Assembly: GCF_010509575.1 (NCBI RefSeq)
Contig: NZ_CP048437.1
Location: 1,426,001-1,490,000 of the forward strand
Direction: 5' to 3'
Source of the DNA: Faecalibacterium duncaniae
Lineage (GTDB): Bacteria; Bacillota; Clostridia; Oscillospirales; Ruminococcaceae
DNA length: 64,000 nucleotides
Position numbers and translations under genes: made by a program. The notes beneath the pieces are model-generated. The model saw only the letters and a program-made list of their open reading frames with translations. It had not been told where the DNA came from and searched no databases. Shown here one piece after another: positions 17,358-25,654 of this stretch; within the stretch, counting starts at the first letter, position 1; each line of letters starts with the position of its first letter.

Positions 17358-18626
17358 ATGTCAATGTTGAACCACTTTTTTGATTACAAACCCGAAGTCC
17401 TGGCGCTGGACGAAAAAGCCATGGAACTCTGCCAGCCCTATTTCCGTCACATGGAGGAGATCCGGGACTACAACCAGCTGAAAATGCTCAAGGCCTTTGC
17501 CGATACCCAGATGTCCTCCACCGATATGCTGGGCACCACCGGCTACGGCCTGTGGGATACCGGCCGCGCCAAGCTCGAGCAGATCTTTGCCGAGGTGATG
17601 GGCGCGGAGGATGCCCTTGTGCGCAGTCAGTTCCAGAGCGGCACCCATACGCTGGCGGTGGCCCTGTTCGGCCTGCTGCGGGCAGGGGATACCCTGCTGG
17701 CCGCTACCGGCCGCCCCTACGATACGCTGGAGGGCGTGATCGGTCTGGACGGCAAGGGCAAGGGCACCGGCACCCTGATGGACTACGGCATCCGGTACGA
17801 CGAAGCCCCCCTCAAAGCCGACTTCACCCCGGATTACGCGCTGATCGCTCAAAAGGCCCCGGGGGCAAAGGTCTGCCATATCCAGCGCAGCCGCGGCTAC
17901 CTGCAGCGCAATGCCTTTGATCTGGATACCATTCAGAAGATCGCCGACACGGCCCGTGCCGCCAACCCCGAGATCATCATCTTTGTGGACAACTGCTATG
18001 GTGAGTTCACCCAGATGAAGGAGCCCTGCCAGGCAGGTGCCGACCTTGTGGTGGGCAGTCTCATCAAGAACCCGGGCGGCGGCATTGCCCCCACCGGCGG
18101 CTATATCGCGGGCCGGAAGGATCTGGTGGAGCTGTGTGCCTACCGCCTGAACGCCCCCGGACTGGGCAAGGAGCTGGGCTGTACGCTGGAAACGCCCCGT
18201 GATATGTACCTTGGCTTCTACTATGCCCCCGGCGTGGTGTGTGAAGCCATCAAGACCGCCATCTATGCCCAGTGCCTGCTGGAGCTGGTGGGCAAAAAGC
18301 CCATCCCGCGCTACTGCGAGGACCACAACGATATCGTGACCTGCTTCGATGCCGATACCGCCGATGCCCTCATCGGCTTCTGCCGCGGCATTCAGGCCGC
18401 CAGCCCCGTGGACAGCTATGCCGCACCGGAACCCTCTCCGGAGCCGGGCTATACCGATGAGGTCATCATGGCAAGCGGCAGCTTTACTCAGGGCAGCACC
18501 ATCGAGCTCTCCTGCGACGGCCCCCTGCGTGAGCCTTACACCTGCTACCTGCAGGGCGGCCTGAACTTTGCCGCAAGCCGTGCCGGTGTCCTGCTGGCCG
18601 TGCAGAATGCTTATTTCAAGGATTGA
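17358..18626 (+). CDS. PLP-dependent methionine gamma-lyase family protein (YnbB/aluminium-resistance type)
   Basis: The 422-residue fold-type I PLP enzyme matches the YnbB family: an SQFQSGTHTLAVALFGLLR segment, IFVDNCYGEF, and GSLIKNPGGGIAPTGGYIAG with the presumed PLP lysine. These proteins have been called methionine gamma-lyase-like or aluminium-resistance proteins; the true substrate is unsettled. Start ATG 17358 follows AAGGATAG, 3 bp after the GNAT gene. In Bacillus the homologue neighbours glnR and hfq; this context differs. Confidence 0.85.
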   Translation: MSMLNHFFDYKPEVLALDEKAMELCQPYFRHMEEIRDYNQLKMLKAFADTQMSSTDMLGTTGYGLWDTGRAKLEQIFAEVMGAEDALVRSQFQSGTHTLAVALFGLLRAGDTLLAATGRPYDTLEGVIGLDGKGKGTGTLMDYGIRYDEAPLKADFTPDYALIAQKAPGAKVCHIQRSRGYLQRNAFDLDTIQKIADTARAANPEIIIFVDNCYGEFTQMKEPCQAGADLVVGSLIKNPGGGIAPTGGYIAGRKDLVELCAYRLNAPGLGKELGCTLETPRDMYLGFYYAPGVVCEAIKTAIYAQCLLELVGKKPIPRYCEDHNDIVTCFDADTADALIGFCRGIQAASPVDSYAAPEPSPEPGYTDEVIMASGSFTQGSTIELSCDGPLREPYTCYLQGGLNFAASRAGVLLAVQNAYFKD

Positions 18627-18653
18627 TTTTTTCTTAAAGAAAGCGTGAATCAA

Positions 18654-19970
18654 ATGAATCGTGTTACTCCCATTGATGCCCGGATGCTGGAACGCTTTGA
18701 GCAGGGCTATGCTGCCCGCCCGGAGCTGAATGTGATGTCCAATGCAGTTTCCCGCACGGCTCTGCCGGACGCGGCCTTTGTGCCCGCCGCCGCTGCCAAG
18801 CTGCGGATGGACTTCTCTGTGCTGGTCAAGACCAATAACATTACCAACCAGAAGCAGAGCGGCCGCTGCTGGATGTTCTCCACCCTGAACGTCCTGCGCC
18901 AGCGGGTGATCGCCAAGTGCGATCTGGAGGATTTCTCCTTCTCTCCCACCTATCTGGCGTTCTACGATAAGCTGGAAAAGGCAAATCTCTTCCTTGAGAA
19001 CATCCTCCACTTTGCGGATCAGGACCTGACCGACCGCGAGACCTACACCCTGCTGGGTAACCCGCTGCCCGACGGCGGCCAGTGGGATATGGCCATCAGC
19101 CTGATCAAAAAGTACGGCGTGGTGCCCTCCTGGGTCATGCCGGAAACTGTCCACTCCACCGGCACGGCCAAGTATCTGCCCATCCTGAACCGCAAGCTGC
19201 GGGAGGATGCGCTGGAACTGCGGGCCATGGCAAAAGAGGGAAAGGACACGGCCGCCCGCCGCGAGGAGATGCTGGCGGAGATCTACAACGCCCTGTGCAT
19301 CCTCTACGGCCAGCCCCCCAGGAGCTTTGACTTTGAGTATACCGACAAGGATGAGCACTACCACTGCGACCGGAACCTGACCCCGCACACCTTCCTGGAG
19401 AAATATGTGGGCAATGATTTGGATGATTACGTCGTCATCATCTCCTCGCCCATCCATGCGCTGAACCGCACCTACTGCCAGCCCTTTATGGGTGACGTGG
19501 TGGAGGAGAATATGTTCTGGCTGAACCTCTCGCAGGAGGAGCTGGAGGATCTGACCATCCGTCAGCTGCAGGCAGGGGAGGGGGTCATGTTCAGCTGCGA
19601 CTGCCACCCCGACGGTGACCGCGCCAACGGTTATTGGGACCCCGACTGCTTCCAGTACGGCGAGGTGCTGGGTGGCCTGACCTTTGGCATGACCAAGGCC
19701 GAACGGCTGCTCACCCGTGAAAGCACCATGAACCATTGCATGATGTTCTGCGGTGTCAATCTGGACGAGAACGGCAAGGCTGACCGCTGGAAGATCGAGA
19801 ACAGCTGGGGCGATGCCTCCGGCCAGAAGGGCTACTACATCGGCAGCGAGAAGTGGTTCAAGGCCAATGTCTACCAGATCACCGTCCGCAAGAGCCTGCT
19901 GAGCGATGCCCAGCGCGCCCTGCTGGATCAGGAGCCCCTGCCCATGAAGCTGTGGGACCCGCTGGCTTAA
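18654..19970 (+). CDS. pepC: Aminopeptidase C (C1B papain-like peptidase, bleomycin hydrolase type)
   Basis: The 438-residue cytoplasmic cysteine aminopeptidase has the active-site segment QSGRCWMFSTLNVLR (Cys), the histidine in STMNHCMMFCGV and the Asn in KIENSWGD. Length fits the family. I chose ATG 18654; a GTG at 18645 is an alternative, and neither has a strong ribosome binding site (AAAGAAAG). A strong terminator follows. Confidence 0.92.
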   Translation: MNRVTPIDARMLERFEQGYAARPELNVMSNAVSRTALPDAAFVPAAAAKLRMDFSVLVKTNNITNQKQSGRCWMFSTLNVLRQRVIAKCDLEDFSFSPTYLAFYDKLEKANLFLENILHFADQDLTDRETYTLLGNPLPDGGQWDMAISLIKKYGVVPSWVMPETVHSTGTAKYLPILNRKLREDALELRAMAKEGKDTAARREEMLAEIYNALCILYGQPPRSFDFEYTDKDEHYHCDRNLTPHTFLEKYVGNDLDDYVVIISSPIHALNRTYCQPFMGDVVEENMFWLNLSQEELEDLTIRQLQAGEGVMFSCDCHPDGDRANGYWDPDCFQYGEVLGGLTFGMTKAERLLTRESTMNHCMMFCGVNLDENGKADRWKIENSWGDASGQKGYYIGSEKWFKANVYQITVRKSLLSDAQRALLDQEPLPMKLWDPLA

Positions 19971-19991
19971 ATTCAAATAGATACTATAAAG

Positions 19992-20025
19992 AAATCCCCC
20001 CGCCTATGGCGGGGGGATTTCTCTG
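19992..20025. terminator. Bidirectional terminator between pepC and the sensor kinase gene
   Basis: A 13-bp perfect stem, AAATCCCCCCGCC/GGCGGGGGGATTT, with a TAT loop lies between convergent genes. Confidence 0.85.
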
Positions 20026-21564
20026 TTAAGCGGGTAATAGGGGAAGCTTCAACGTGAAGCAGCTGCCTTTGCCCACTTCACTTTCCAATAGGATTTCTCC
20101 GTGGTGCAGGTGGGCAAGCTCCTGCGCAATGGTCAGTCCCAGACCTGTGGAGTCGTGCTTGGAAGAGGTGGTGGTGTGGAAATACCGGTCAAATACGGCG
20201 GCCTGATCCTCCGGCGCAATGCCGCAGCCCGTGTCCCGGACGCTCACCAGAGCAGCACCGGCCTCCACCCGGCTGCTGACGGTGATGCTCCCTCCTGCAG
20301 GGGTGTAGTGAATGGCATTTGTCAACAGGTTCTGCAGGATCTGCTGCAGCCGGATCTGGTCGCCCCACACCGGCAGCTCCGAAGCCGGGGGAGCCTGAAG
20401 CACCACGCCCTTCTTCTCAGCCTCCTCCCGGCAGCTGTCACAGACCGCAGCGATGACCTCCCCCAGAGATACCCGGTCCTCGTTGAGCATCACCTGTTTC
20501 TGCTCCAGCTTTGCAGCCAGAAACAGATCCTCCGTCAGGCGGCGGAGAAAGGCCGTCCGCTGCTGTAAGGCGGGCAGCAGGGCCGGCAGGGCCTCCGGAG
20601 CAGCCTCCAGCGTGTCCAGGCCACTGCTGACCGCAAACAGGGGACTGCGCAGATCGTGGAAAATGTTCAGCATCATGCTTTTCCGGGCTTCGGTCTCCTC
20701 TGTCAGGGCCTTTGTCCGCTGAATGACCCTGGCATCCAGCTCCCGGGCCAGCTGTTCCGCCCGGTCAAATTGCAGGGCATACCGGCGGCAGACGTAGGCC
20801 ATGCAGCCCAGAGTAAAAGGCGCGTCGTAGATCCGGGCACACCGGAACAGGTAGAAAAACACGCTCTCCTGAAAAAACGGAACATGCATGCCCGGCAGGA
20901 CCACCCATACCCGGAAGCCAATGGTGATGGCACAGGGAAACAGCATCAGCAGGGCAGCGTCGGAGCCCCGGGCATACATTGCCATCAGTATGCCCAGACA
21001 GTAGCCCATGCCCAAAAGCAGCCCCACCGCCCGTACACGGCTGAGGGAAATCAGCGTCAGAACAAGATACCCCAGCGTCAGAAGCAGGGAACGGAGCCGC
21101 TGCCCGTGAGACACCGGCACAGCCCCTGTCAGGGCGGCGCACAGCAGAATACCTGCCAGAACCGTGACGGTAAAGAATCCCCGGCGGAAAAAGACGCTCC
21201 AGCCGGAACTCCCCACCGGAGCCAGAATGATCACCAGAGCCCAGAGGGTCAGAACCGTCAGATACAGCAGAAAATACCCCAGTTCCTTCTGAGGCTTGTA
21301 TCGGTACAGGGCCAGCACCACCGCCCCCAGAGTGCAGAATACCGCTATGGCCATCCACTGCAGCACCGTGCGGAAGGTCAGGGCAGCCACTCCTTTTTCC
21401 GGGAACAGGGCAGCCCATGCCATCAATTGGGCTTCGGAGTCCATGCCGGGGACTCCAAAATCCGCCAGCGCCGGCAGTCGCTGGTTGAACCAGATCCCTG
21501 CCAACCCAATGGTCAGTGCCAGTGCCCCGGCGGCAGCCGGAAGCAGAAATCGCTTTTTTATCAT
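20026..21564 (-). CDS. Membrane sensor histidine kinase
   Basis: The 512-residue protein has about seven hydrophobic segments in residues 5-255 (a polytopic sensor region without a large extracellular loop), then a coiled linker and a kinase core. The phosphorylated His is probably H303 in NIFHDLRSPLF; the ATP-binding domain has NLLTNAIHYTP, DTGCGIAPEDQ and STGLGLTIAQELA. AGGGGG precedes the ATG. It is transcribed away from the OmpR-type regulator gene next door, its likely partner. The signal is unknown; the neighbouring secreted flavoprotein hints at an electron acceptor or redox cue. Confidence 0.9.
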   Translation of the reverse strand: MIKKRFLLPAAAGALALTIGLAGIWFNQRLPALADFGVPGMDSEAQLMAWAALFPEKGVAALTFRTVLQWMAIAVFCTLGAVVLALYRYKPQKELGYFLLYLTVLTLWALVIILAPVGSSGWSVFFRRGFFTVTVLAGILLCAALTGAVPVSHGQRLRSLLLTLGYLVLTLISLSRVRAVGLLLGMGYCLGILMAMYARGSDAALLMLFPCAITIGFRVWVVLPGMHVPFFQESVFFYLFRCARIYDAPFTLGCMAYVCRRYALQFDRAEQLARELDARVIQRTKALTEETEARKSMMLNIFHDLRSPLFAVSSGLDTLEAAPEALPALLPALQQRTAFLRRLTEDLFLAAKLEQKQVMLNEDRVSLGEVIAAVCDSCREEAEKKGVVLQAPPASELPVWGDQIRLQQILQNLLTNAIHYTPAGGSITVSSRVEAGAALVSVRDTGCGIAPEDQAAVFDRYFHTTTSSKHDSTGLGLTIAQELAHLHHGEILLESEVGKGSCFTLKLPLLPA

Positions 21565-21597
21565 AAAAAGACCCCCTGCAAAACTTTGGAGAACCGG

Positions 21598-21626
21598 TTG
21601 AGAACAGCCCGGAAATACGGTATACT
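21598..21626 (+). promoter_or_regulatory. Sigma-A promoter of the response regulator gene
   Basis: TTGAGA (21598-21603) and TATACT (21621-21626) are 17 bp apart in the divergent spacer. A reverse-strand TATAAT (21637-21642) with a poor -35 may serve the kinase gene. Confidence 0.7.
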
Positions 21627-21676
21627 AGATAAAGCTATTATAGCAAATTCACGCCGAAAAGGGGAGGGCAAACCGC

Positions 21677-22378
21677 ATGATCCGCATTCTTCTGGTGGAA
21701 GATGATCCGGTGATCCGGGACACTACCAGCTATTTCTTGAAATGTCAGCAGAATTTTGAGGTGGTCTGCGCTGACACCGGCGGCGAAGCGCTGAGCCACG
21801 CCCGGGAAAAGTTCGATGTGATCCTGATGGATATCCTTCTGCCGGACACCAACGGCATGGAACTGTGCCAGCGCCTGCGCAGCTGGTACCACTGCCCCAT
21901 CATTTTTACTTCCTGTCTGGACGATACAGACACAGTGGTACGGGCACTGGAATTGGGCGGCGATGATTTCCTGACCAAGCCCTACAACCACAAAGTTCTG
22001 CTGGCCCGCATCATGGCAAACATCCGCCGTGTCCAGATGGATGCCGCAGAGCCCAGCGTCAGCGGCTACCACTGTGCGGCCTTTACGCTGGATTCCAACA
22101 GCCATTGCGTGGAAAAGGACGGCCGGAGCATCCATCTGGCCGACATGGAGTACCGCATCCTGACCCTCTTCATCCGGCATCCCAACACCTTCTTTACCGC
22201 AAACGAGCTTTACCGGAAGATCTGGGGGAAGGAGAGCCTGGGGGATGTCCGCACTGTGCAGGTGCATATCCATAACCTCCGCAGTAAGATCGAGCCCGAC
22301 CCTGCAAAGCCCATCTACCTCAAAAATGTCTGGGGCAAAGGCTATATTTTCCGCCCGGAAGGGGAGACGGAAGCCTGA
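21677..22378 (+). CDS. OmpR/PhoB family response regulator
   Basis: The 233-residue protein has a receiver domain with the acidic pair in VEDDPVIRD, phosphoacceptor D52 in VILMDILLPD and K101 in LTKPYN. A winged-helix domain follows (about 130-230) with DVRTVQVHIHNLRSKIE and NVWGKGYIF. GGGGAGGG precedes the ATG. It probably receives phosphate from the divergent kinase. A tandem CTTAA box just before the promoter of the next gene is the expected kind of site for such a regulator. Confidence 0.93.
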   Translation: MIRILLVEDDPVIRDTTSYFLKCQQNFEVVCADTGGEALSHAREKFDVILMDILLPDTNGMELCQRLRSWYHCPIIFTSCLDDTDTVVRALELGGDDFLTKPYNHKVLLARIMANIRRVQMDAAEPSVSGYHCAAFTLDSNSHCVEKDGRSIHLADMEYRILTLFIRHPNTFFTANELYRKIWGKESLGDVRTVQVHIHNLRSKIEPDPAKPIYLKNVWGKGYIFRPEGETEA

Positions 22379-22412
22379 AATGGTGTTGCTGTCTTAAATA
22401 TCGTTAATCCTC

Positions 22413-22457
22413 AAAGCACCCACTTCTTAAGGAAACTTAAGCCGTGGGTGCTTTTTT
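22413..22457 (+). terminator. Terminator after the response regulator gene
   Basis: Stem AAAGCACCCAC/GTGGGTGCTTT capped by a second stem CTTAAG-GAAA-CTTAAG, followed by six T residues. Confidence 0.85.
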
Positions 22458-22531
22458 CTGCTCTGGTTTGACCGTTATTTGTCAAACGAAGTGGGAAACA
22501 GGATTTTTCCAGCGAAGAAACGGCAAAGATG

Positions 22532-22547
22532 CTTAAGAATTCTTAAA
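22532..22547 (+). promoter_or_regulatory. Candidate response-regulator box (CTTAAG-N4-CTTAAA)
   Basis: Two CTTAA(G/A) half-sites are spaced one helical turn apart (10 bp start to start), the spacing OmpR-type dimers bind. The box ends 5 bp before a poor -35 element, the position of a class II activator. The core TTAAGAATTCTTAA is also a perfect 14-bp palindrome. Assignment to the adjacent regulator is an inference. Confidence 0.5.
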
Positions 22548-22551
22548 AGAC

Positions 22552-22580
22552 AACAGGCAGACTTTGTGTTAATTTATTAT
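22552..22580 (+). promoter_or_regulatory. Activator-type promoter of the secreted flavoprotein gene
   Basis: TATTAT (22575-22580) has at 17 bp spacing only AACAGG (22552-22557) as a -35, which suggests need for an activator. The rest of the 22458-22676 spacer shows a purine-rich leader and no open frame of note. Confidence 0.45.
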
Positions 22581-22676
22581 CGAACGAAGTCTGCGCCGTA
22601 TTGTGGCGGTGCGTTTCGGATAAGAAGGAAAATCGAAGAATAAGAACAGAAAAAGAGAAGAAAGGATCATCCAAGC

Positions 22677-24695
22677 ATGAACAAGATCTCGCGTAAAGGC
22701 TTTCTGAAGATCGCTGCTGCCGCTGCCATGTCCGGTGTCACCGCTGGTGCACTGGCTGCCTGCAACGCTGCAAGCTCCTCCACCGCCGCTTCCGCCGGTG
22801 CAGCAGGCAGCTACACCCCCGGTACCTACACCGGCACTGCTGAGGGCATTTCCTCTACCGTCAAGGTCACCATGACCTTCTCTGACAGTGCTGTGACCGA
22901 CGTTGTGGTCGATACCTCCGGCGAGACCGCTTCCTACGGCGCTGCTGCTGCCGAGGAGCTGAAGAACCAGCTGCTGAACGCCGGCTCTGACGAGATCGAC
23001 GGCGTGTCCGGCTCCACCATCACCTCCGATGCCGTGAAGAAGGCCGCCAAGAGCTGCTTTGCACAGGCAAAGGGAGAGGCAACTGTAACTTCCGTTCAGC
23101 TGCCCACCGGCGACGAGACCGATTGGCTGGGCAAGGAGCCTGACATCGACGAGGCTGCCATCACCGAGACCGTGGACACCGACATCCTCATCGTGGGTGC
23201 CGGCAACGGCGGTATGTTCGCTGCTGCTTATGCCGCTGCCAAGGGCCTGAACTTCCGTGTCATCGAGCAGAACGGCAATGTGCAGGATACCCGTCACTGG
23301 GTGGGTGCCGTGGACGGCTTTGGCGCTCAGGAACAGGGCATCAAGATGGATCGTGCCAAGCTGCTGAGCGAGGTCTCCCGCTACGCCTCCGGCAAGTGTG
23401 ATCAGCGCGTGGTCAAGACCTGGATCAACGAGTCTGCCGAGATGATCGAATTTGTCCGCTCCATCATGGAGGACAAGTACGGCGTGAAGATGATCTACAC
23501 CTACGGCGACGAGGCCAAGTGGCCTGCAGAAAACGCCGAGCACAACACCGATTATATGTACCCCGAGATCGAGTATACCTATGATCGCTCCAGTGGTGCC
23601 GCCCGGAACGAGCTGCTGCTTCAGTACATTCAGGAGCTGGGCTACGATGTGGACTTCAAGACCAGTCTGGCCAAGCTGGAAAAGAACAGCGATGGCCGCA
23701 TTACCGGCATCATCGCCCAGAGCACCGAGGATGACCACTTCATCCGCTACAACGCCAACAAGGGCGTGCTGCTGGCCTGTGGCGGCTTCCCCGGCAACCC
23801 CTACATGATGGAGCAGCTGGATCCCCTGGGCACTTCCGTCACCACCGCATGCTCCTACTCTCCCTCCGATAAGGGCTACGGCATCCGGGCTGCAATGTGG
23901 GCCGGTGCCAATCTGGACAAGGAGGCCGCTCCCATGCTGTTTGACCGCGGCATCGTGGCCCCCGGTGTGGATGGCGGCTATGTGGACAGCGACACTGCCT
24001 TTGGCGGCAAGGCTTTCCCTGGTACCATCCGTCAGTACAACCCCGGCACCCAGCCCTTCCTGAAGGTGAACCGCAACGGCGAGCGCTTTGCCAACGAGAG
24101 CAGCCCCTACAATGACATCGTCTACGCTGCTGCTCACCAGCCGGGCCGTGTCTACGCACAGATCTGCGATGCCAACATTCTGGAGGACGCAAAGCGTTTC
24201 CACACCATCGGCTGCTCTGCCCAGACCCGTAACGGCGGTGAGAAGTACATTCAGGGTAAGATGGACGAGGCGATCGAGGCCGGTGCATTGTTCAAGTGCG
24301 ATACGCTGGACGAGCTGGCTGACAAGATGGGCTTTACTGGCGCTGCCAAGGACACCTTCCTTGCCACTGTGGAGCGCTACAACGAGCTCTACGACAAGCA
24401 GAACGATGAGGACTTCGGCAAGCCGGCTTACCGCCTCAGCGCCATCCGTACCGCGCCCTTCTACGGCTGCTGGCTGGGTGCCTCTCTGCTGACCACTGAG
24501 CAGGGCATTGCCATCAACGAAAAGGGTCAGGCTCTGGACAACGATAACAAGCCCATGCCCGGCCTGTATATCACCGGCGATATGTCCGGCAGCTTCTTTG
24601 CCAACAACTATCCCTGCCTGATGGCCGGTGTGGCTATGGGCCGCACCCTGACCTTCGCCATGAAGAGCATCAAGCAGATGGCCGGTCTGGAATGA
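22677..24695 (+). CDS. Secreted FMN-binding/FAD-dependent reductase (urocanate/fumarate reductase-like lipoprotein)
   Basis: The 672-residue protein begins with an export signal: an RK-type Tat-like motif (ISRKGFLK) and a lipobox LAAC at residues 26-29. An FMN-bind domain (about 43-128) holds DGVSGSTI, the ApbE flavinylation motif, with Thr114 the likely FMN acceptor. A FAD_binding_2 domain follows with DILIVGAGNGGMFAAAYAAA (about 170) and NGERFANESSPY, typical of the fumarate-reductase superfamily. It should reduce a small unsaturated or other acceptor outside the cell; the substrate cannot be told. A two-component system lies upstream and a terminator downstream, so it is a single-gene unit. 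Confidence 0.88.
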   Translation: MNKISRKGFLKIAAAAAMSGVTAGALAACNAASSSTAASAGAAGSYTPGTYTGTAEGISSTVKVTMTFSDSAVTDVVVDTSGETASYGAAAAEELKNQLLNAGSDEIDGVSGSTITSDAVKKAAKSCFAQAKGEATVTSVQLPTGDETDWLGKEPDIDEAAITETVDTDILIVGAGNGGMFAAAYAAAKGLNFRVIEQNGNVQDTRHWVGAVDGFGAQEQGIKMDRAKLLSEVSRYASGKCDQRVVKTWINESAEMIEFVRSIMEDKYGVKMIYTYGDEAKWPAENAEHNTDYMYPEIEYTYDRSSGAARNELLLQYIQELGYDVDFKTSLAKLEKNSDGRITGIIAQSTEDDHFIRYNANKGVLLACGGFPGNPYMMEQLDPLGTSVTTACSYSPSDKGYGIRAAMWAGANLDKEAAPMLFDRGIVAPGVDGGYVDSDTAFGGKAFPGTIRQYNPGTQPFLKVNRNGERFANESSPYNDIVYAAAHQPGRVYAQICDANILEDAKRFHTIGCSAQTRNGGEKYIQGKMDEAIEAGALFKCDTLDELADKMGFTGAAKDTFLATVERYNELYDKQNDEDFGKPAYRLSAIRTAPFYGCWLGASLLTTEQGIAINEKGQALDNDNKPMPGLYITGDMSGSFFANNYPCLMAGVAMGRTLTFAMKSIKQMAGLE

Positions 24696-24736
24696 TGTCA
24701 CTCCCCGGAAAATGAACTGAAAACCGCATAAAAATG

Positions 24737-24778
24737 CAGCGCCGCTGAAGCCCTGAAAAGCTTCGGCGGCGCTGTTTT
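24737..24778. terminator. Terminator between the flavoprotein gene and mgsA
   Basis: A 15-bp stem (CAGCGCCGCTGAAGC/GCTTCGGCGGCGCTG, with G-U or mismatched pair) has TTTT on the forward side and CATTTTT on the reverse side, between convergent genes. Confidence 0.8.
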
Positions 24779-24815
24779 ACGTTTCCCTCTATACACAAAA
24801 AATGTCAGGCAGTCC

Positions 24816-25256
24816 TCAGCACACGGCGCGGCGGGGAGCGGCCAGAGGCTCGATCACCGGCGGGTGCATCCCTTCCCGGTAGTCCAGATCCCCCTGATCC
24901 ATGCCGCGGAGCAGTACCTCGGCGGTGGCAATGTTGGTGGCAATGGGTACGCTGTGCATATCACACAGGCGGAGCAGGTTCTGCTCGTTGGAGCTGCCGC
25001 TGTCGGCCCGGAGCGGGTCGCGGAAGAACAGCACCAGATCCACTTCATCGCAGGCAACACGGGCGGTGATCTGCTGGATGCCGCCCAGCTTTCCGGAGAG
25101 ATAACAGTGAACTGGCAAGCCGGTGGCCTGGTTCAACATCCGGCCGGTGGTACCGGTGGCGATGACAGTGTTCCGGGACAGGATACCACTGTAGGCGGTG
25201 CAGAACTGAAGTGCAAGTTCTTTGCGGGAATCATGTGCAAGAATGGCAATTGTCAT
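24816..25256 (-). CDS. mgsA: Methylglyoxal synthase
   Basis: The 146-residue enzyme converts dihydroxyacetone phosphate to methylglyoxal and phosphate, a bypass that relieves sugar-phosphate stress. Motifs match the family: ILAHDSRKELALQF, ATGTTGRML, SGKLGGIQQI, the catalytic-Asp region EVDLVLFFRDPL and IATNIATAEVLL. I chose ATG 25256 with AAAGGAG upstream; the frame extends 11 codons further without family support. It is monocistronic between terminators. Confidence 0.93.
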   Translation of the reverse strand: MTIAILAHDSRKELALQFCTAYSGILSRNTVIATGTTGRMLNQATGLPVHCYLSGKLGGIQQITARVACDEVDLVLFFRDPLRADSGSSNEQNLLRLCDMHSVPIATNIATAEVLLRGMDQGDLDYREGMHPPVIEPLAAPRRAVC

Positions 25257-25586
25257 AATTCGCTCTCTCCTTTGTACTAGTGTCGTCATGCGGACATCTG
25301 TTTGAAATGGATTGCAGTTGTGAGAAGGACAGTTCCGGGCACACTTCAGAGCGCCCCGCCGAACTTGTTCCCATACTTTCCAATATAGTTTTACCGCGTC
25401 GAAATAGGGGCTGTCAAGGGGGAAATGAGGATTTTTACCCTAATTTCCGATAAAAGTACGACTTTATTTTTGTACAGAATGGAGAAATGAAAAATACATC
25501 ATGACACAAACGGAAAAATAATTTTCGAAATTTTGGGGCGAAAGTGTTTCTATAGCAAAAACAGTCCATCCCTGCAAAACAAAAAT
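25257..25586. other. Non-coding spacer between mgsA and proA
   Basis: AT-rich stretch with the mgsA promoter at its left and the proA terminator at its right edge. I see no convincing open frame, riboswitch or RNA gene in the remainder (about 25420-25580). Confidence 0.5.
25388..25417 (-). promoter_or_regulatory. Probable sigma-A promoter of mgsA
   Basis: On the reverse strand a consensus TTGACA (25412-25417) is 18 bp from TAAAAC (25388-25393), giving a leader of about 125 bases. Confidence 0.6.
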
Positions 25587-25616
25587 ACAGGCCGCTGTCC
25601 TTCCACTGCGGCCTGT
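25580..25616 (-). terminator. Terminator of the proCBA operon
   Basis: Stem ACAGGCCGC/GCGGCCTGT followed on the reverse strand by ATTTTTG. Confidence 0.8.
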
Positions 25617-25654
25617 GAGAAAAAAACGGAAAAATGTTTTCGCAATTGAACGGT

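Noticed and set aside
22426..22441. CTTAAG-GAAA-CTTAAG as a second response-regulator box
   Set aside because: It forms the tip of the terminator hairpin after the regulator gene, which explains it without a binding site.
22569..24701. A 710-codon reverse-strand open frame opposite the flavoprotein gene
   Set aside because: The forward strand has an export signal, FMN-bind and FAD motifs; the reverse translation is compositional.
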